Shown here: one piece after another, positions 24,490-32,504 of the stretch
Layout: every line of letters starts with the position of its first letter
Position numbering within the stretch: the first letter of the stretch is position 1
Source of the DNA: Nocardioides sp. URHA0032
GTDB taxonomy: Bacteria; Actinomycetota; Actinomycetes; Propionibacteriales; Nocardioidaceae
Length of the DNA stretch: 64,000 nucleotides
Reading direction: 5' to 3'
Assembly: GCF_000620645.1 (NCBI RefSeq)
Contig: NZ_KK211161.1
Coordinates: forward strand, 62,001 to 126,000
The notes under the pieces: model-generated
Database searches by the model: none
What the model was told of the DNA's origin: nothing
The model's input: only the letters and a program-made list of their open reading frames with translations
Position numbers and translations under genes: made by a program

Positions 24490-25817
24490 CCCTCCACCTC
24501 AACCTCTTCATCTATCCCGGCGGCCACCACGAGGCCGCCTGGCGCTACGCCGGCTCGGAGCCCGAGCGCGTCATGCACCTCTCCTACTACGCCGAGCTGG
24601 CGCAGCGGGCCGAGGCCGCGAAGTTCGACGCGATCTTCTTCGCCGACGGCCCCTCGCTGATGGAGAACGTCCAGTACGCCGCCCGGGTGAAGCCCGAGCC
24701 GCTCACGCTCCTGTCGGCGATCGGCGCGGTGACCGAGCGGATCGGCCTGATCGGCACCGCGTCCACGACGTACTCCCAGCCCTACAACCTGGCCCGGCAG
24801 TGGGCCTCCGTCGACCACCTCTCCGGTGGCCGGGCGGGCTGGAACATCGTCACCACGGGTGCGCCGAACGCGGCGCAGAACTTCGGGCTCGCCGAGCACC
24901 CGGTGCACGCCGAGCGGTACGCCCGCGCGGACGAGTACCTCGACGTCGTCACCAAGCTGTTCGACAGCTGGGAGGACGAGGCGCTGGTCGCGGACCCCGC
25001 GAGCGGCCTGTACGCCGACCCGGACCGCGTGCACCGGGTCGACCACACCGGCCGGTTCTTCTCGGTCGCCGGACCGCTCAACCTGCCCCGGTCGCCCCAG
25101 GGGCGGCCGGTGTACGTGCAGGCGGGGTCGTCCGACGACGGCCGCGGCTTCGCGGCCCGGTGGGCCGAGGCGATCTTCACCGCGCACCAGACCCTCGGCA
25201 GCGCGCAGGAGTTCTACGCCGACATCAAGGACCGGGCGGCGCGCCTGGGCCGCGACCCGGGCGGCGTGAAGGTGCTCCCGGGGATCAGCCCGATCCTCGG
25301 CTCCAGCCAGCGGGAGGCCGACGAGCTCGAGGAACGGCTCAACGAGCTGACGCAGCCGGCGTACGGCCTCGGGCAGCTGCACCGGCTGACCGGAGTCGAC
25401 CTGTCGTCCTACGACCTCGACGCGCCGTTCCCGCGCGAGGTGCTGGACACCGGCGGCGAGCGCAGCGAGGCAAGCCGGTTCCAGCTGGTCGTCGACATCA
25501 TCCAGCGGGAGAAGCCCACGCTCCGCCAGGTCCTGCACCGGCTGGCCGGCGCGCGCGGCCACCGGGTCGTCGCCGGCACGCCGGAGCTGGTCGCCGACCA
25601 GATCCAGCTGTGGCACGAGTCCGGGGCGGCGGACGGCTTCAACGTGATGCCGCCGTACCTCCCGGGCGGGTTCGACGACTTCGTCGACCACGTCGTCCCG
25701 ATCCTGCGGCAGCGCGGCCTGTTCCGCACCGAGTACGCCGGCACCACGCTGCGCGAGCACTACGGGCTCGACCGCCCCGCCAGCCAGTACACCCACCCCC
25801 TCGAGGAGACCGCATGA
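24486..25817 (+). CDS. flavin-dependent monooxygenase, NtaA/SnaA/DszA type
   Basis: 443 residues, GTG start with GTGA overlap. Bacterial luciferase-like fold with family signatures: LNLFIYPGGHHEAAWR, YYAELAQRAEAAKFDAIFFADGPSL, TERIGLIGTASTTYSQPYNLARQWASVDHLSGGRAGWNIVTTGAPNAAQNFGL, HAERYARADEYLDVVTKLFDSWED, RPVYVQAGSSDDGRGFAARWAEAIFT. These enzymes use FMNH2 and O2 to cleave C-S or C-N bonds. In this operon they probably release sulfite from an imported organosulfur compound. A flavin reductase is not encoded in the operon and must come from elsewhere. Confidence 0.88.
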   Translation: MTLHLNLFIYPGGHHEAAWRYAGSEPERVMHLSYYAELAQRAEAAKFDAIFFADGPSLMENVQYAARVKPEPLTLLSAIGAVTERIGLIGTASTTYSQPYNLARQWASVDHLSGGRAGWNIVTTGAPNAAQNFGLAEHPVHAERYARADEYLDVVTKLFDSWEDEALVADPASGLYADPDRVHRVDHTGRFFSVAGPLNLPRSPQGRPVYVQAGSSDDGRGFAARWAEAIFTAHQTLGSAQEFYADIKDRAARLGRDPGGVKVLPGISPILGSSQREADELEERLNELTQPAYGLGQLHRLTGVDLSSYDLDAPFPREVLDTGGERSEASRFQLVVDIIQREKPTLRQVLHRLAGARGHRVVAGTPELVADQIQLWHESGAADGFNVMPPYLPGGFDDFVDHVVPILRQRGLFRTEYAGTTLREHYGLDRPASQYTHPLEETA

Positions 25818-26854
25818 GCCAGTACCGCCTGCTCGGCACCACCGGCGTCCACGTCAGCCCGCTGACGCTCGGCGCGATGATGTTCGGCGCCTGGGGCAAC
25901 CCGGACCACGACGACAGCATCCGGATCATCCGGCGCGCGCTCGACGCCGGCATCAACGTCATCGACACCGCGGACGTCTACGCGCGCGGCGAGTCGGAGG
26001 AGATCGTCGGCGCCGCGATCAAGGGACGCCGCGACGAGGTCGTGCTCGCGACCAAGTTCCACGGCGCGATGTCCGACGACGACCCGAACCAGGGCGGCAG
26101 CTCACGCCGCTGGATCATCCGCGAGGTCGAGCACTCGCTGCGACGCCTCGGCACCGACCACATCGACCTGTACCAGGTGCACCGGCCGCACCCCGAGATC
26201 GACATCGACGACACCCTGTCGGCACTGTCGGACCTCGTGCACGCCGGCAAGATCCGGTACGTCGGCACCTCGACCTTCCTGCCCTCGCAGCTCGTCGAGG
26301 CCCAGTGGGTCGCCGAGCGGCGCAACCGGGAGCGCCCGGTGACCGAGCAGCCGCCGTACTCGATCCTCGCCCGCGAGGTGGAGCGCGACGTGCTGCCGAC
26401 CGCCCAGAAGCACGGCATCGGCATCCTGCCGTGGAGCCCGCTCGCGGGCGGCTGGCTGTCGGGGCGCTACCGCCGCGGCGAGGAGCACGTCACGTCCTCG
26501 CGCCAGCAGCGGCAGCCCGCGCGGCACGACCCGTCGCTGCCGGAGAACCGCGCCAAGCTCGAGGCGGTGCATGCGCTCCAGGACCTCGCCGACGAGGCCG
26601 GGCTGTCGCTGATCCACCTCGCGCTGGCGTTCGTGCTCGAGCACCCGGCGGTGTCGTCGGCGATCATCGGCCCGCGCACGATGGAGCAGCTCGAGTCCCA
26701 GCTCGGCGTCGAGAAGGTCTCGCTGTCGCAGGACGTCCTGGACCGCATCGACGAGATCGTCGCGCCGGGGACGACGATCAACGAGGCGGACCGCGGCTAC
26801 GCGCCTCCCGCGCTCACCGACGCCCGGCTGCGGCGCGGCGGCTTCAGCCGCTGA
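25814..26854 (+). CDS. aldo/keto reductase
   Basis: 346 residues, ATGA overlap with the monooxygenase gene. Catalytic tetrad visible: INVIDTADVYARGESEE (Asp, Tyr), VLATKFHG (Lys), IDLYQVHRPHP (His). C-terminal NADPH-site motifs IIGPRTMEQLESQLG. It reduces aldehydes or ketones with NADPH. As the last gene of the sulfonate operon it may reduce the aldehyde left after oxygenolytic desulfonation; that link is inference from context. Its end overlaps the convergent MpaB-like gene by 11 bases. Confidence 0.88.
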   Translation: MSQYRLLGTTGVHVSPLTLGAMMFGAWGNPDHDDSIRIIRRALDAGINVIDTADVYARGESEEIVGAAIKGRRDEVVLATKFHGAMSDDDPNQGGSSRRWIIREVEHSLRRLGTDHIDLYQVHRPHPEIDIDDTLSALSDLVHAGKIRYVGTSTFLPSQLVEAQWVAERRNRERPVTEQPPYSILAREVERDVLPTAQKHGIGILPWSPLAGGWLSGRYRRGEEHVTSSRQQRQPARHDPSLPENRAKLEAVHALQDLADEAGLSLIHLALAFVLEHPAVSSAIIGPRTMEQLESQLGVEKVSLSQDVLDRIDEIVAPGTTINEADRGYAPPALTDARLRRGGFSR

Positions 26855-27755
26855 CCTGCTCCGTCGGTGCGGCCCCTGGCTCGTGCCGGACCGGGCAGCC
26901 GGCCCGGCCCGGCACGGGCCACGTGCCGAGCTTCTCGATGTCGTAGCCGTCGGGGTAGCTGCGGATCTGCGGCAGGTCCTCGACCAGCTTCGGCTCCCGG
27001 CGCGCCGGGAACGCCCGGAGCAGCAGGCCGCGGGCCCGCAGCGCTCCGCGCGAGACCGCGACGACCGGCCGCGGCGGCGTCCGGTAGCCGAACGCCGCGC
27101 GCAGCGGCGGGTCCATGAGCGACCGGCTGAACACGCCCATCACCGGGCGCGCGATCCGCGGCTGGAAGCCGACCATCAGCGCGAGCGTCGCGTCGGCGAC
27201 CCGGCGGCCGCCCGCGTCGTACGCGAAGTGCTCGGCCTCGTAGGAGTCCATGAGCTGCTCGAACCCGGCGTACGTCTCGGGGATGTCCTTGATGCCCATG
27301 TGCCGGCCCAGGACGCGGTAGTACTGCACGCTCGCCTCGACCTCGTTCGGCGTCAGCGGCCGCTTGCCGTAGTCGTCGAGCCAGCGCTTCGGCACGACGA
27401 CGAACGTGCTCAGCACGTAGCGGAGCTCGTGGTTCGGGATGTCGTAGGCGCGGTGCATCGCGTTGATCCGACGGATGGCGGCCTTCGCGTCCGGGTCCTC
27501 GAACCCCAGCCGGGTCGGCGGCTCGAGCAGCAGCGCGGTGTCGTCGTACCGCTTCTGCGTGCGCGCGGTGAACTCGCCGGTCCGGTCGAGCAACCCGCCG
27601 ATGCCGGGCACGGCGTAGGTGCGGAACAGCGCGAAGCCGAGCGCCTGGTTCATGTCCCACGGGAACTCGTGGCCGACGACCTTCGCGTAGATCTCGACGA
27701 AGTCGCGCTGCGGGTCGAGCCGGTCGTTGTACCGCTTCCAGTGGTCGCGCCTCAT
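26844..27755 (-). CDS. oxygenase MpaB family (DUF2236) protein
   Basis: 303 residues. The family pattern is recognisable: QALGFALFRTYAVPGIGGLLDRTGEFTARTQKRYDDT, AIRRINAMHRAYDIPNHELRYVLSTFVVVPKRW, VEASVQYYRVLGRHMGIKDIPETYAGFEQLMDSY. Relatives include rubber oxygenase and MpaB, heme-binding proteins; the HRAYDIP and RVLGRHMGI segments carry the histidines usually proposed as heme-site residues. Substrate unknown. Single gene, convergent with the sulfonate operon. Confidence 0.8.
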   Translation of the reverse strand: MRRDHWKRYNDRLDPQRDFVEIYAKVVGHEFPWDMNQALGFALFRTYAVPGIGGLLDRTGEFTARTQKRYDDTALLLEPPTRLGFEDPDAKAAIRRINAMHRAYDIPNHELRYVLSTFVVVPKRWLDDYGKRPLTPNEVEASVQYYRVLGRHMGIKDIPETYAGFEQLMDSYEAEHFAYDAGGRRVADATLALMVGFQPRIARPVMGVFSRSLMDPPLRAAFGYRTPPRPVVAVSRGALRARGLLLRAFPARREPKLVEDLPQIRSYPDGYDIEKLGTWPVPGRAGCPVRHEPGAAPTEQVSG

Positions 27756-27835
27756 CCCCGCAACCTACCCGGGGAACGGGTCGTCCGCCTGAGGGCGGCG
27801 TATAGGGGTGCGAGAAGCGGACGACCCGCGACGCG

Positions 27836-28954
27836 CTAGTTCTGGGCGGCCTTCTCGGCGCCGCGGCGCCACCGGATGCCCGCCTCGATGAAGTCGTCGA
27901 GGTCGCCGTCGAAGACCGCCTGCGGGTTGCCGACCTCGTAGCCGGTGCGCAGGTCCTTGACCATCTGGTACGGGTTCAGCACGTAGTTGCGCATCTGGTC
28001 GCCCCAGGCCGCGGCGACGTCGCCCTTGAGGTCCTTCTTGAGCGCGGCCTCCTCGGCCTTCTTCTTCGCGAGCAGCTTCGCCTTGAGGACGACCATCGCC
28101 GAGGCCTTGTTCTGCAGCTGCGACTTCTCGTTCTGGCAGCTGACCACGATGCCGGTCGGGATGTGGGTCAGGCGTACGGCGGAGTCGGTGGTGTTGACCG
28201 ACTGGCCACCGGGACCGCCCGAGCGGAACACGTCGGTGCGGATCTCGTTCTCGTCGATCTCGATCTCGTCGGTCTGCTCGAGCACCGGCACGACCTCGAC
28301 GGCGGCGAACGACGTCTGGCGGCGGCCCTGGTTGTCGAACGGGCTGATCCGCACCAGTCGGTGGGTCCCCGCCTCGACCGACAGCGTGCCGTAGGCGTAC
28401 GGCGCGTGGATCGCGAACTCGGCCGACTTGATGCCGGCCTCCTCGGCGTAGGAGACGTCGAAGACCTCGACGGGGTACTTGTGCTGCTCGGCCCAGCGCG
28501 TGTACATCCGCATCAGCATCTCGGCGAAGTCCGCCGCGTCGACACCGCCGGCCCCGGAGCGGATGGTCACGATCGCCTCGCGGGCGTCGTACTCACCGGC
28601 CAGCAGCGTGCGGACCTCGAGGGCCTCGACGGACTTGTGCAGGCGGCGCAGCTCGGCCTCGGCCTCGGCGATCGCGTCGGCGTCGCCCTCCTCCTGCGCC
28701 ATCTCGACCATGATCGCCAGGTCGTCGACGCGCCCGTTGAGGGCGCTGAAGCGGTCGACCTCGCCCTGGAGGGCCGAGAGCCGGCCGGTCACCCGGGTGG
28801 CGTTGGCCTGGTCGTCCCAGAGGTCGGGCGCGGCGACCTGCTCACCGAGGTCGGCGATCTCGGCGCGCATCGCGTCGAGGTCCAGCACCTGCTCGATGGT
28901 GTGCATGGTCGCCTGGAGCTGCTTGATCTCTGCGTCGAAGTCCGGTCCTGCCAC
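27836..28954 (-). CDS. prfB: peptide chain release factor 2
   Basis: 372 residues from GTG 28954 (TTG 28963 is an alternative). Tripeptide anticodon SPF in RISPFDNQGRRQTSFAAV, and the catalytic GGQ in FRSGGPGGQSVNTTDSAVRLTH. One continuous frame: the programmed +1 frameshift with in-frame TGA of many bacteria is absent. It terminates translation at UGA and UAA. Confidence 0.96.
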   Translation of the reverse strand: MAGPDFDAEIKQLQATMHTIEQVLDLDAMRAEIADLGEQVAAPDLWDDQANATRVTGRLSALQGEVDRFSALNGRVDDLAIMVEMAQEEGDADAIAEAEAELRRLHKSVEALEVRTLLAGEYDAREAIVTIRSGAGGVDAADFAEMLMRMYTRWAEQHKYPVEVFDVSYAEEAGIKSAEFAIHAPYAYGTLSVEAGTHRLVRISPFDNQGRRQTSFAAVEVVPVLEQTDEIEIDENEIRTDVFRSGGPGGQSVNTTDSAVRLTHIPTGIVVSCQNEKSQLQNKASAMVVLKAKLLAKKKAEEAALKKDLKGDVAAAWGDQMRNYVLNPYQMVKDLRTGYEVGNPQAVFDGDLDDFIEAGIRWRRGAEKAAQN

Positions 28955-28988
28955 AAGGAGCAAGGTTACGGGCTCGCGGTGACGCGAC

Positions 28989-29744
28989 CTACTCGGCAGC
29001 GGCGGTGACAGGCAGCGCGAGCTCGGCCCAGACCCGCTTGCCGCCGGTGTCCGCGGACTCCATGCCCCACGACGCCGCCAGCGCGTCGACCAGGTGCAGG
29101 CCGCGGCCGTGCTCCTCGGTGTCGGTGAGGGGCTGCGGCTCGGGCGTGCCCGCGCCGGTGTCGTCGACCTCGATCCGCAACGCCATCGGCGTGGCGGACA
29201 GCCGGATGCGGTACGACGAGTGCGCGTGGGTCAGCGCGTTCGCGGCGAGCTCGCTGACCACCAGCAGCGCGTCGTCCAGCGGCCCGGTGATGCCCCACAC
29301 CAGGAACTGCTGCTTCACGAACCTCCGCGCCTCGGCGACGCTGCTCAGGTCGTCGGGCAGGTCGATGACGGCCTCGAGTCCCGTGGTCCTCCCGACCGAC
29401 TCCAGCAGGTCGACGAGGTACCCGAGGTCGGAGTCCTTGAGCACGAATCCCTCGGAGTGCGCCCGGATCCACGCCCGGTCGGGGGTCTCCAGCCCGGAGA
29501 ACACCACGACCTTGGAGTCGGGCGCGTGCTCACGCACCCGGCTGAGCACCTCGCGCCCGGCGATGTCGGGCAGGCCGAGGTCCAGCACGACGACGTCGGG
29601 ACGCAGCTGCTGGGCCAGTCGGACGGCTTCTGCACCGTCCGCAGCCTCGCCCACGACCTCGAACCCGCCTCGGAAGCGGAGGGAGGTGCGGACCAGCCGG
29701 CGTACCTCAACGACGTCGTCCACGAGGAGGACGCGGATGGGCAC
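28989..29744 (-). CDS. REC domain fused to RsbW-like ATPase
   Basis: 251 residues. Residues 1-120 are a receiver domain: VLLVDDVVEVRRLVRTSL, phosphoacceptor Asp in VVVLDLGLPD, FVLKDS with the conserved Lys. Residues 130-250 are an anti-sigma/serine-kinase-type HATPase: DDALLVVSELAANALTHAHS (N-box), RIEVDDTGAGTPEP, HGRGLHLVDALAASWG (G-box). A receiver driving an RsbW-like ATPase suggests phosphorylation-controlled kinase or anti-sigma switching. It starts 9 bases after the hybrid kinase stop, so that kinase is its likely partner. Confidence 0.85.
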   Translation of the reverse strand: MPIRVLLVDDVVEVRRLVRTSLRFRGGFEVVGEAADGAEAVRLAQQLRPDVVVLDLGLPDIAGREVLSRVREHAPDSKVVVFSGLETPDRAWIRAHSEGFVLKDSDLGYLVDLLESVGRTTGLEAVIDLPDDLSSVAEARRFVKQQFLVWGITGPLDDALLVVSELAANALTHAHSSYRIRLSATPMALRIEVDDTGAGTPEPQPLTDTEEHGRGLHLVDALAASWGMESADTGGKRVWAELALPVTAAAE

Positions 29745-29753
29745 GGCGGAAGC

Positions 29754-31664
29754 CTATTCGTTCTCGGCCGCGAGCGGCAGCGACACCACGAACCGACCGC
29801 TTCCAGCGGCACCCTCCACGGGCGGGCGGTACCACGCGTCGCCGCCGTGGGAGCGGGCCAGCTGGCGCACGATGAAGAGTCCCAGACCGGTGCCGCCGCG
29901 GGAGGCGCCGGTGGCGAAGCGGTCGAACAGCCGCTCCCGCATCTCCTCCGGTACGCCGCTGCCGGCGTCGCCCACCTCGACCTCGACGGAGTCACCGGCC
30001 CGGCGCACCGCGACCGTGACCGGCGGGGTGCCGTGGCGCAGGGCGTTGGAGACCAGGTTGTCCAGCACCTGGGCGAGCCGGTCGGCGTCGCCATCGATGA
30101 CCAGGCCGGCCTCGCCGGTCACCACGAGCTCCTTGTCGGGGTGGATGCGCTGGGCGGTCGCGACTGCCGTCTCGGCGACGCCGAGCACGTCCACCCGGTC
30201 CATGGCCAGGTCCAGCGCGCTGGACTGGAGCCGCGAGGCGGTCAGCAGGTCGGTGAGCAGCCGGCGCAGCCGGGTCGCGCTGCTGGCCATGCCGTCGAGC
30301 AGCTCGTCGCGCTCGACGTCGTCGAGGTCCGACCAGTGTGCCCGCAGCGTCTCCGCGGTGCCGGCGAGCACGCCGACCGGGGTCCGCAGCTCGTGGGCGG
30401 TGACCGCGAGGAAGTGCGCCTGGTCCTCGGCCGCCCGCTGCAGCTGGGCGAGCATCTCGCGGCGCTCGGTGTTGTCGCGGGTGACCTTCGCGAAGCCGAC
30501 GTGGCGGCCGTCCTGGTCGTGCACGGCGGTGATCAGCACGTTCGCCCAGAACTGGGTGCCGTCCTTGCGGACCCGCCAGCCCTCCTCCTCGTAGTGGCCG
30601 TCGCGCAGGGCGATCTCGAGCTCGCGCTCGGGGTGCCCGGACGCGGCGACCTCCGCCGGGTAGAAGGTGCGGAAGTGGCGGCCGATGATCTCGTCGTCGA
30701 CGTAGCCCTTGATCCGCTGGGCCCCGGCGTTCCAGCTCTCGACGCGCCCCTCGGGCGAGAGCATGAAGATCGCGTAGTCCTGGACGTTCTCGACCAGGAG
30801 CCGGAACCGGACCTCGCTCTGCCGCAGCTGCTCCTCCGCCGCACGCTGCGCGGTCACGTCCTGGACCTGGAGGAACAGGTAGAGCGGCCGGCCCGCGCTG
30901 TCGAGCACCGGCGCGAGCGTCGCGACGACCTGGCGCCGGCCCTCGGGGACGGCCACGTCGTGCTCGACCTGCACCACCCGGCTGGTGCCGTCCAGGATCT
31001 CCTGCAGCACGACCGCCAGCCGGCCCGCGGCGGCGCCGGCGACCTCGGCGTACGGCGTGCCGACCAGCGCGTCGACCGGTCGGCGGAGCAGCTCGGCCAG
31101 GGCGCCGTTGGCGCGCACGATCTGGCCGGCGAGCGTCACCGTCGCCATGCCGATCGCGGCGTCCTCGAAGACCTCGCGGAACCGCTCGAGGTGCTCGCGG
31201 AGCACGGCCGCCTCGGCGTCCTCGTCGAGCTCCTCCTGCTCGAGGACGGGTCCCAGCGGCTCGGCGGGCGCGTTCAGCACCGCGACCAGCTCGTCGGCGA
31301 GGGTGTCCAGCGAGCTGGACTTCTCGAGGAACACCGACGCCCCGAGCTCGAGCGCCCGGTGGGCGAGGCCCTGCTCCTGGAAGCCGCTGTACATGACGAC
31401 GCGGGTGCCGGGCGAGACGCCGAGCACGCGGGGCAGCGCCTCGAGGCCGTCCATCACGGGCATCGAGACGTCGAGGAGCATCAGGTCGGGCCGGTGCTCG
31501 CGAGCGAGCTCCACGGCCTCGGCGCCGTTGGCGGCCTCCCCGACCACGGTCAGCTTGCGGGAGAGGCGGAGGCGGGTACGCACCAGCGACCGCACCTCGG
31601 CGGCGTCATCGACGATCGCGATCGTCGGGAGCGCGTGCTCCCGAGCTCCCTCTCCCCCGGACAC
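29754..31664 (-). CDS. REC-PAS-PAS sensor histidine kinase
   Basis: About 636 residues from GTG 31664; the start is uncertain because no clear ribosome-binding site is seen. Order: receiver domain (IAIVDDAAEVRSLVRT, MLLDVSMPVMDG), linker coiled coil, PAS 1 (FREVFEDAAIGMATVTLAGQIVRAN), PAS 2 with PAC (RLLVENVQDYAIFMLSPEGRVESWNAGAQRIKGY, WRVRKDGTQFWANVLITAVHDQDGR), HisKA (FLAVTAHELRTPVGVLAG), HATPase (DNLVSNALRHG, DAGSGVPEEMRERLFDRF, GGTGLGLFIVRQLA). No transmembrane segment, so a cytoplasmic redox or ligand sensor. Confidence 0.88.
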   Translation of the reverse strand: MSGGEGAREHALPTIAIVDDAAEVRSLVRTRLRLSRKLTVVGEAANGAEAVELAREHRPDLMLLDVSMPVMDGLEALPRVLGVSPGTRVVMYSGFQEQGLAHRALELGASVFLEKSSSLDTLADELVAVLNAPAEPLGPVLEQEELDEDAEAAVLREHLERFREVFEDAAIGMATVTLAGQIVRANGALAELLRRPVDALVGTPYAEVAGAAAGRLAVVLQEILDGTSRVVQVEHDVAVPEGRRQVVATLAPVLDSAGRPLYLFLQVQDVTAQRAAEEQLRQSEVRFRLLVENVQDYAIFMLSPEGRVESWNAGAQRIKGYVDDEIIGRHFRTFYPAEVAASGHPERELEIALRDGHYEEEGWRVRKDGTQFWANVLITAVHDQDGRHVGFAKVTRDNTERREMLAQLQRAAEDQAHFLAVTAHELRTPVGVLAGTAETLRAHWSDLDDVERDELLDGMASSATRLRRLLTDLLTASRLQSSALDLAMDRVDVLGVAETAVATAQRIHPDKELVVTGEAGLVIDGDADRLAQVLDNLVSNALRHGTPPVTVAVRRAGDSVEVEVGDAGSGVPEEMRERLFDRFATGASRGGTGLGLFIVRQLARSHGGDAWYRPPVEGAAGSGRFVVSLPLAAENE

Positions 31665-31681
31665 GAGGGTGACCGTACCCA

Positions 31682-31737
31682 CTTTCTGCAGAATCTTGCA
31701 CCGCAGAAAGGTGAGGCAACGTTCCGCCACGGAACGT
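31682..31737. promoter_or_regulatory. two adjacent dyads in a divergent promoter
   Basis: First: CTTTCTGC (31682-31689) and GCAGAAAG (31703-31710) with a 13-base spacer. Second: ACGTTCCG (31719-31726), CCA, CGGAACGT (31730-31737). Both are exact. They lie between the kinase gene and the small gene at 31763. Operator or leader-hairpin roles are possible; I cannot decide between them. Confidence 0.5.
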
Positions 31738-31762
31738 CCGAATACCTGAGAACGTCGTGCTC

Positions 31763-31936
31763 ATGATCATCGAGGTCCACACCACCTCCGCGCTGCGGAG
31801 GCACCGCGCCCGCATCGCGGGTGCGGTGGCGTGCGTGGCGATGGTCGCCGCGACGCTGTACTCGGTCGCCGAGCTGGCGCACGCGAGCGAGGTCGGCCCG
31901 CAGCAGGCGCCGTACTCGGACCCGATCCCGCGCTGA
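31763..31936 (+). CDS. small single-helix membrane/secreted protein
   Basis: 57 residues from ATG 31763: a basic N-terminus (ALRRHRARI), one hydrophobic helix (AGAVACVAMVAATLYSVAELA) and a short polar, proline-containing tail (SDPIPR). Probably a single-pass membrane protein or an exported peptide. No ribosome-binding site stands out and no homologue is recalled; the compact charged-hydrophobic-polar design and codon usage favour a real gene. Confidence 0.5.
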   Translation: MIIEVHTTSALRRHRARIAGAVACVAMVAATLYSVAELAHASEVGPQQAPYSDPIPR

Positions 31937-31953
31937 CCGGGGGGCTGACCGGC

Positions 31954-32415
31954 TCAGCGCCGGCCGAAGACCTGCGCGGCGTACCAGACGCCGTTGTCGC
32001 CCCGCCGCGCCCCGGCCCCGAGGAGCCGGAAGTCCGGGTCCAGGATGTTCGCGCGGTGGTCGGGTGAGTGCATCCAGCCGAGGTTGACCACGGCCACGCC
32101 GAGGTCGAAGCCGTAGGCGACGTTCTCCCCCGCCTTGTGCAGGTGGCAGCGGGACAGCACCCGGCCGAGGTCCTGGTGGAACATCCGCTCCTGGTCCGCC
32201 ATCCGGCGGGCCTGGCGCTCGGCGAAGCGCTGCACGCACGCCTGGTGCCGGAACGCCGACCGGTCGTGGACCGCCCGCTGGTGGTTGGTGGCCGAGAAGA
32301 TGCCGCGCTGGTACTGGCCGCTGGTGGTGGCCTGCGCGGGCGCGAGGCAGAGACCCGCAGCCACGGTGATGCCGGCGAGCAGGGCGACGACGCCGGAGCG
32401 CCGAGTGGTGGTCAT
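31954..32415 (-). CDS. secreted CAP (SCP/YkwD-like) protein
   Basis: 153 residues from ATG 32415, preferred over 32433 because GGAGGGG lies just before it. Signal peptide residues 1-30. The CAP fold is seen in IFSATNHQRAVHDRSAFRH, AERQARRMADQERMFHQDL, GENVAYGFDLGVAVVNLGWMHSPDHRANILDPDFRLLGAGARRGDNGVWYAAQVFG. The histidines and glutamate of the CAP cavity (FHQDL, GENVAYG, SPDHRANIL) are present. Bacterial CAP proteins are extracellular and of mostly unknown role. Four cysteines may form disulfides. Confidence 0.85.
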   Translation of the reverse strand: MTTTRRSGVVALLAGITVAAGLCLAPAQATTSGQYQRGIFSATNHQRAVHDRSAFRHQACVQRFAERQARRMADQERMFHQDLGRVLSRCHLHKAGENVAYGFDLGVAVVNLGWMHSPDHRANILDPDFRLLGAGARRGDNGVWYAAQVFGRR

Positions 32416-32504
32416 CTTCCCCTCCGAGAACATGGGCTAGACCGTCCGGTCGAGTTCCACGGTAAGGGCCGCGCCCGGATTTTGTCTTGCCTACGGTCGG
32501 GTCC

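Noticed and set aside
27836..28954. Programmed frameshift in prfB
   Set aside because: The reading frame is open from start to end with no internal TGA near codon 25.
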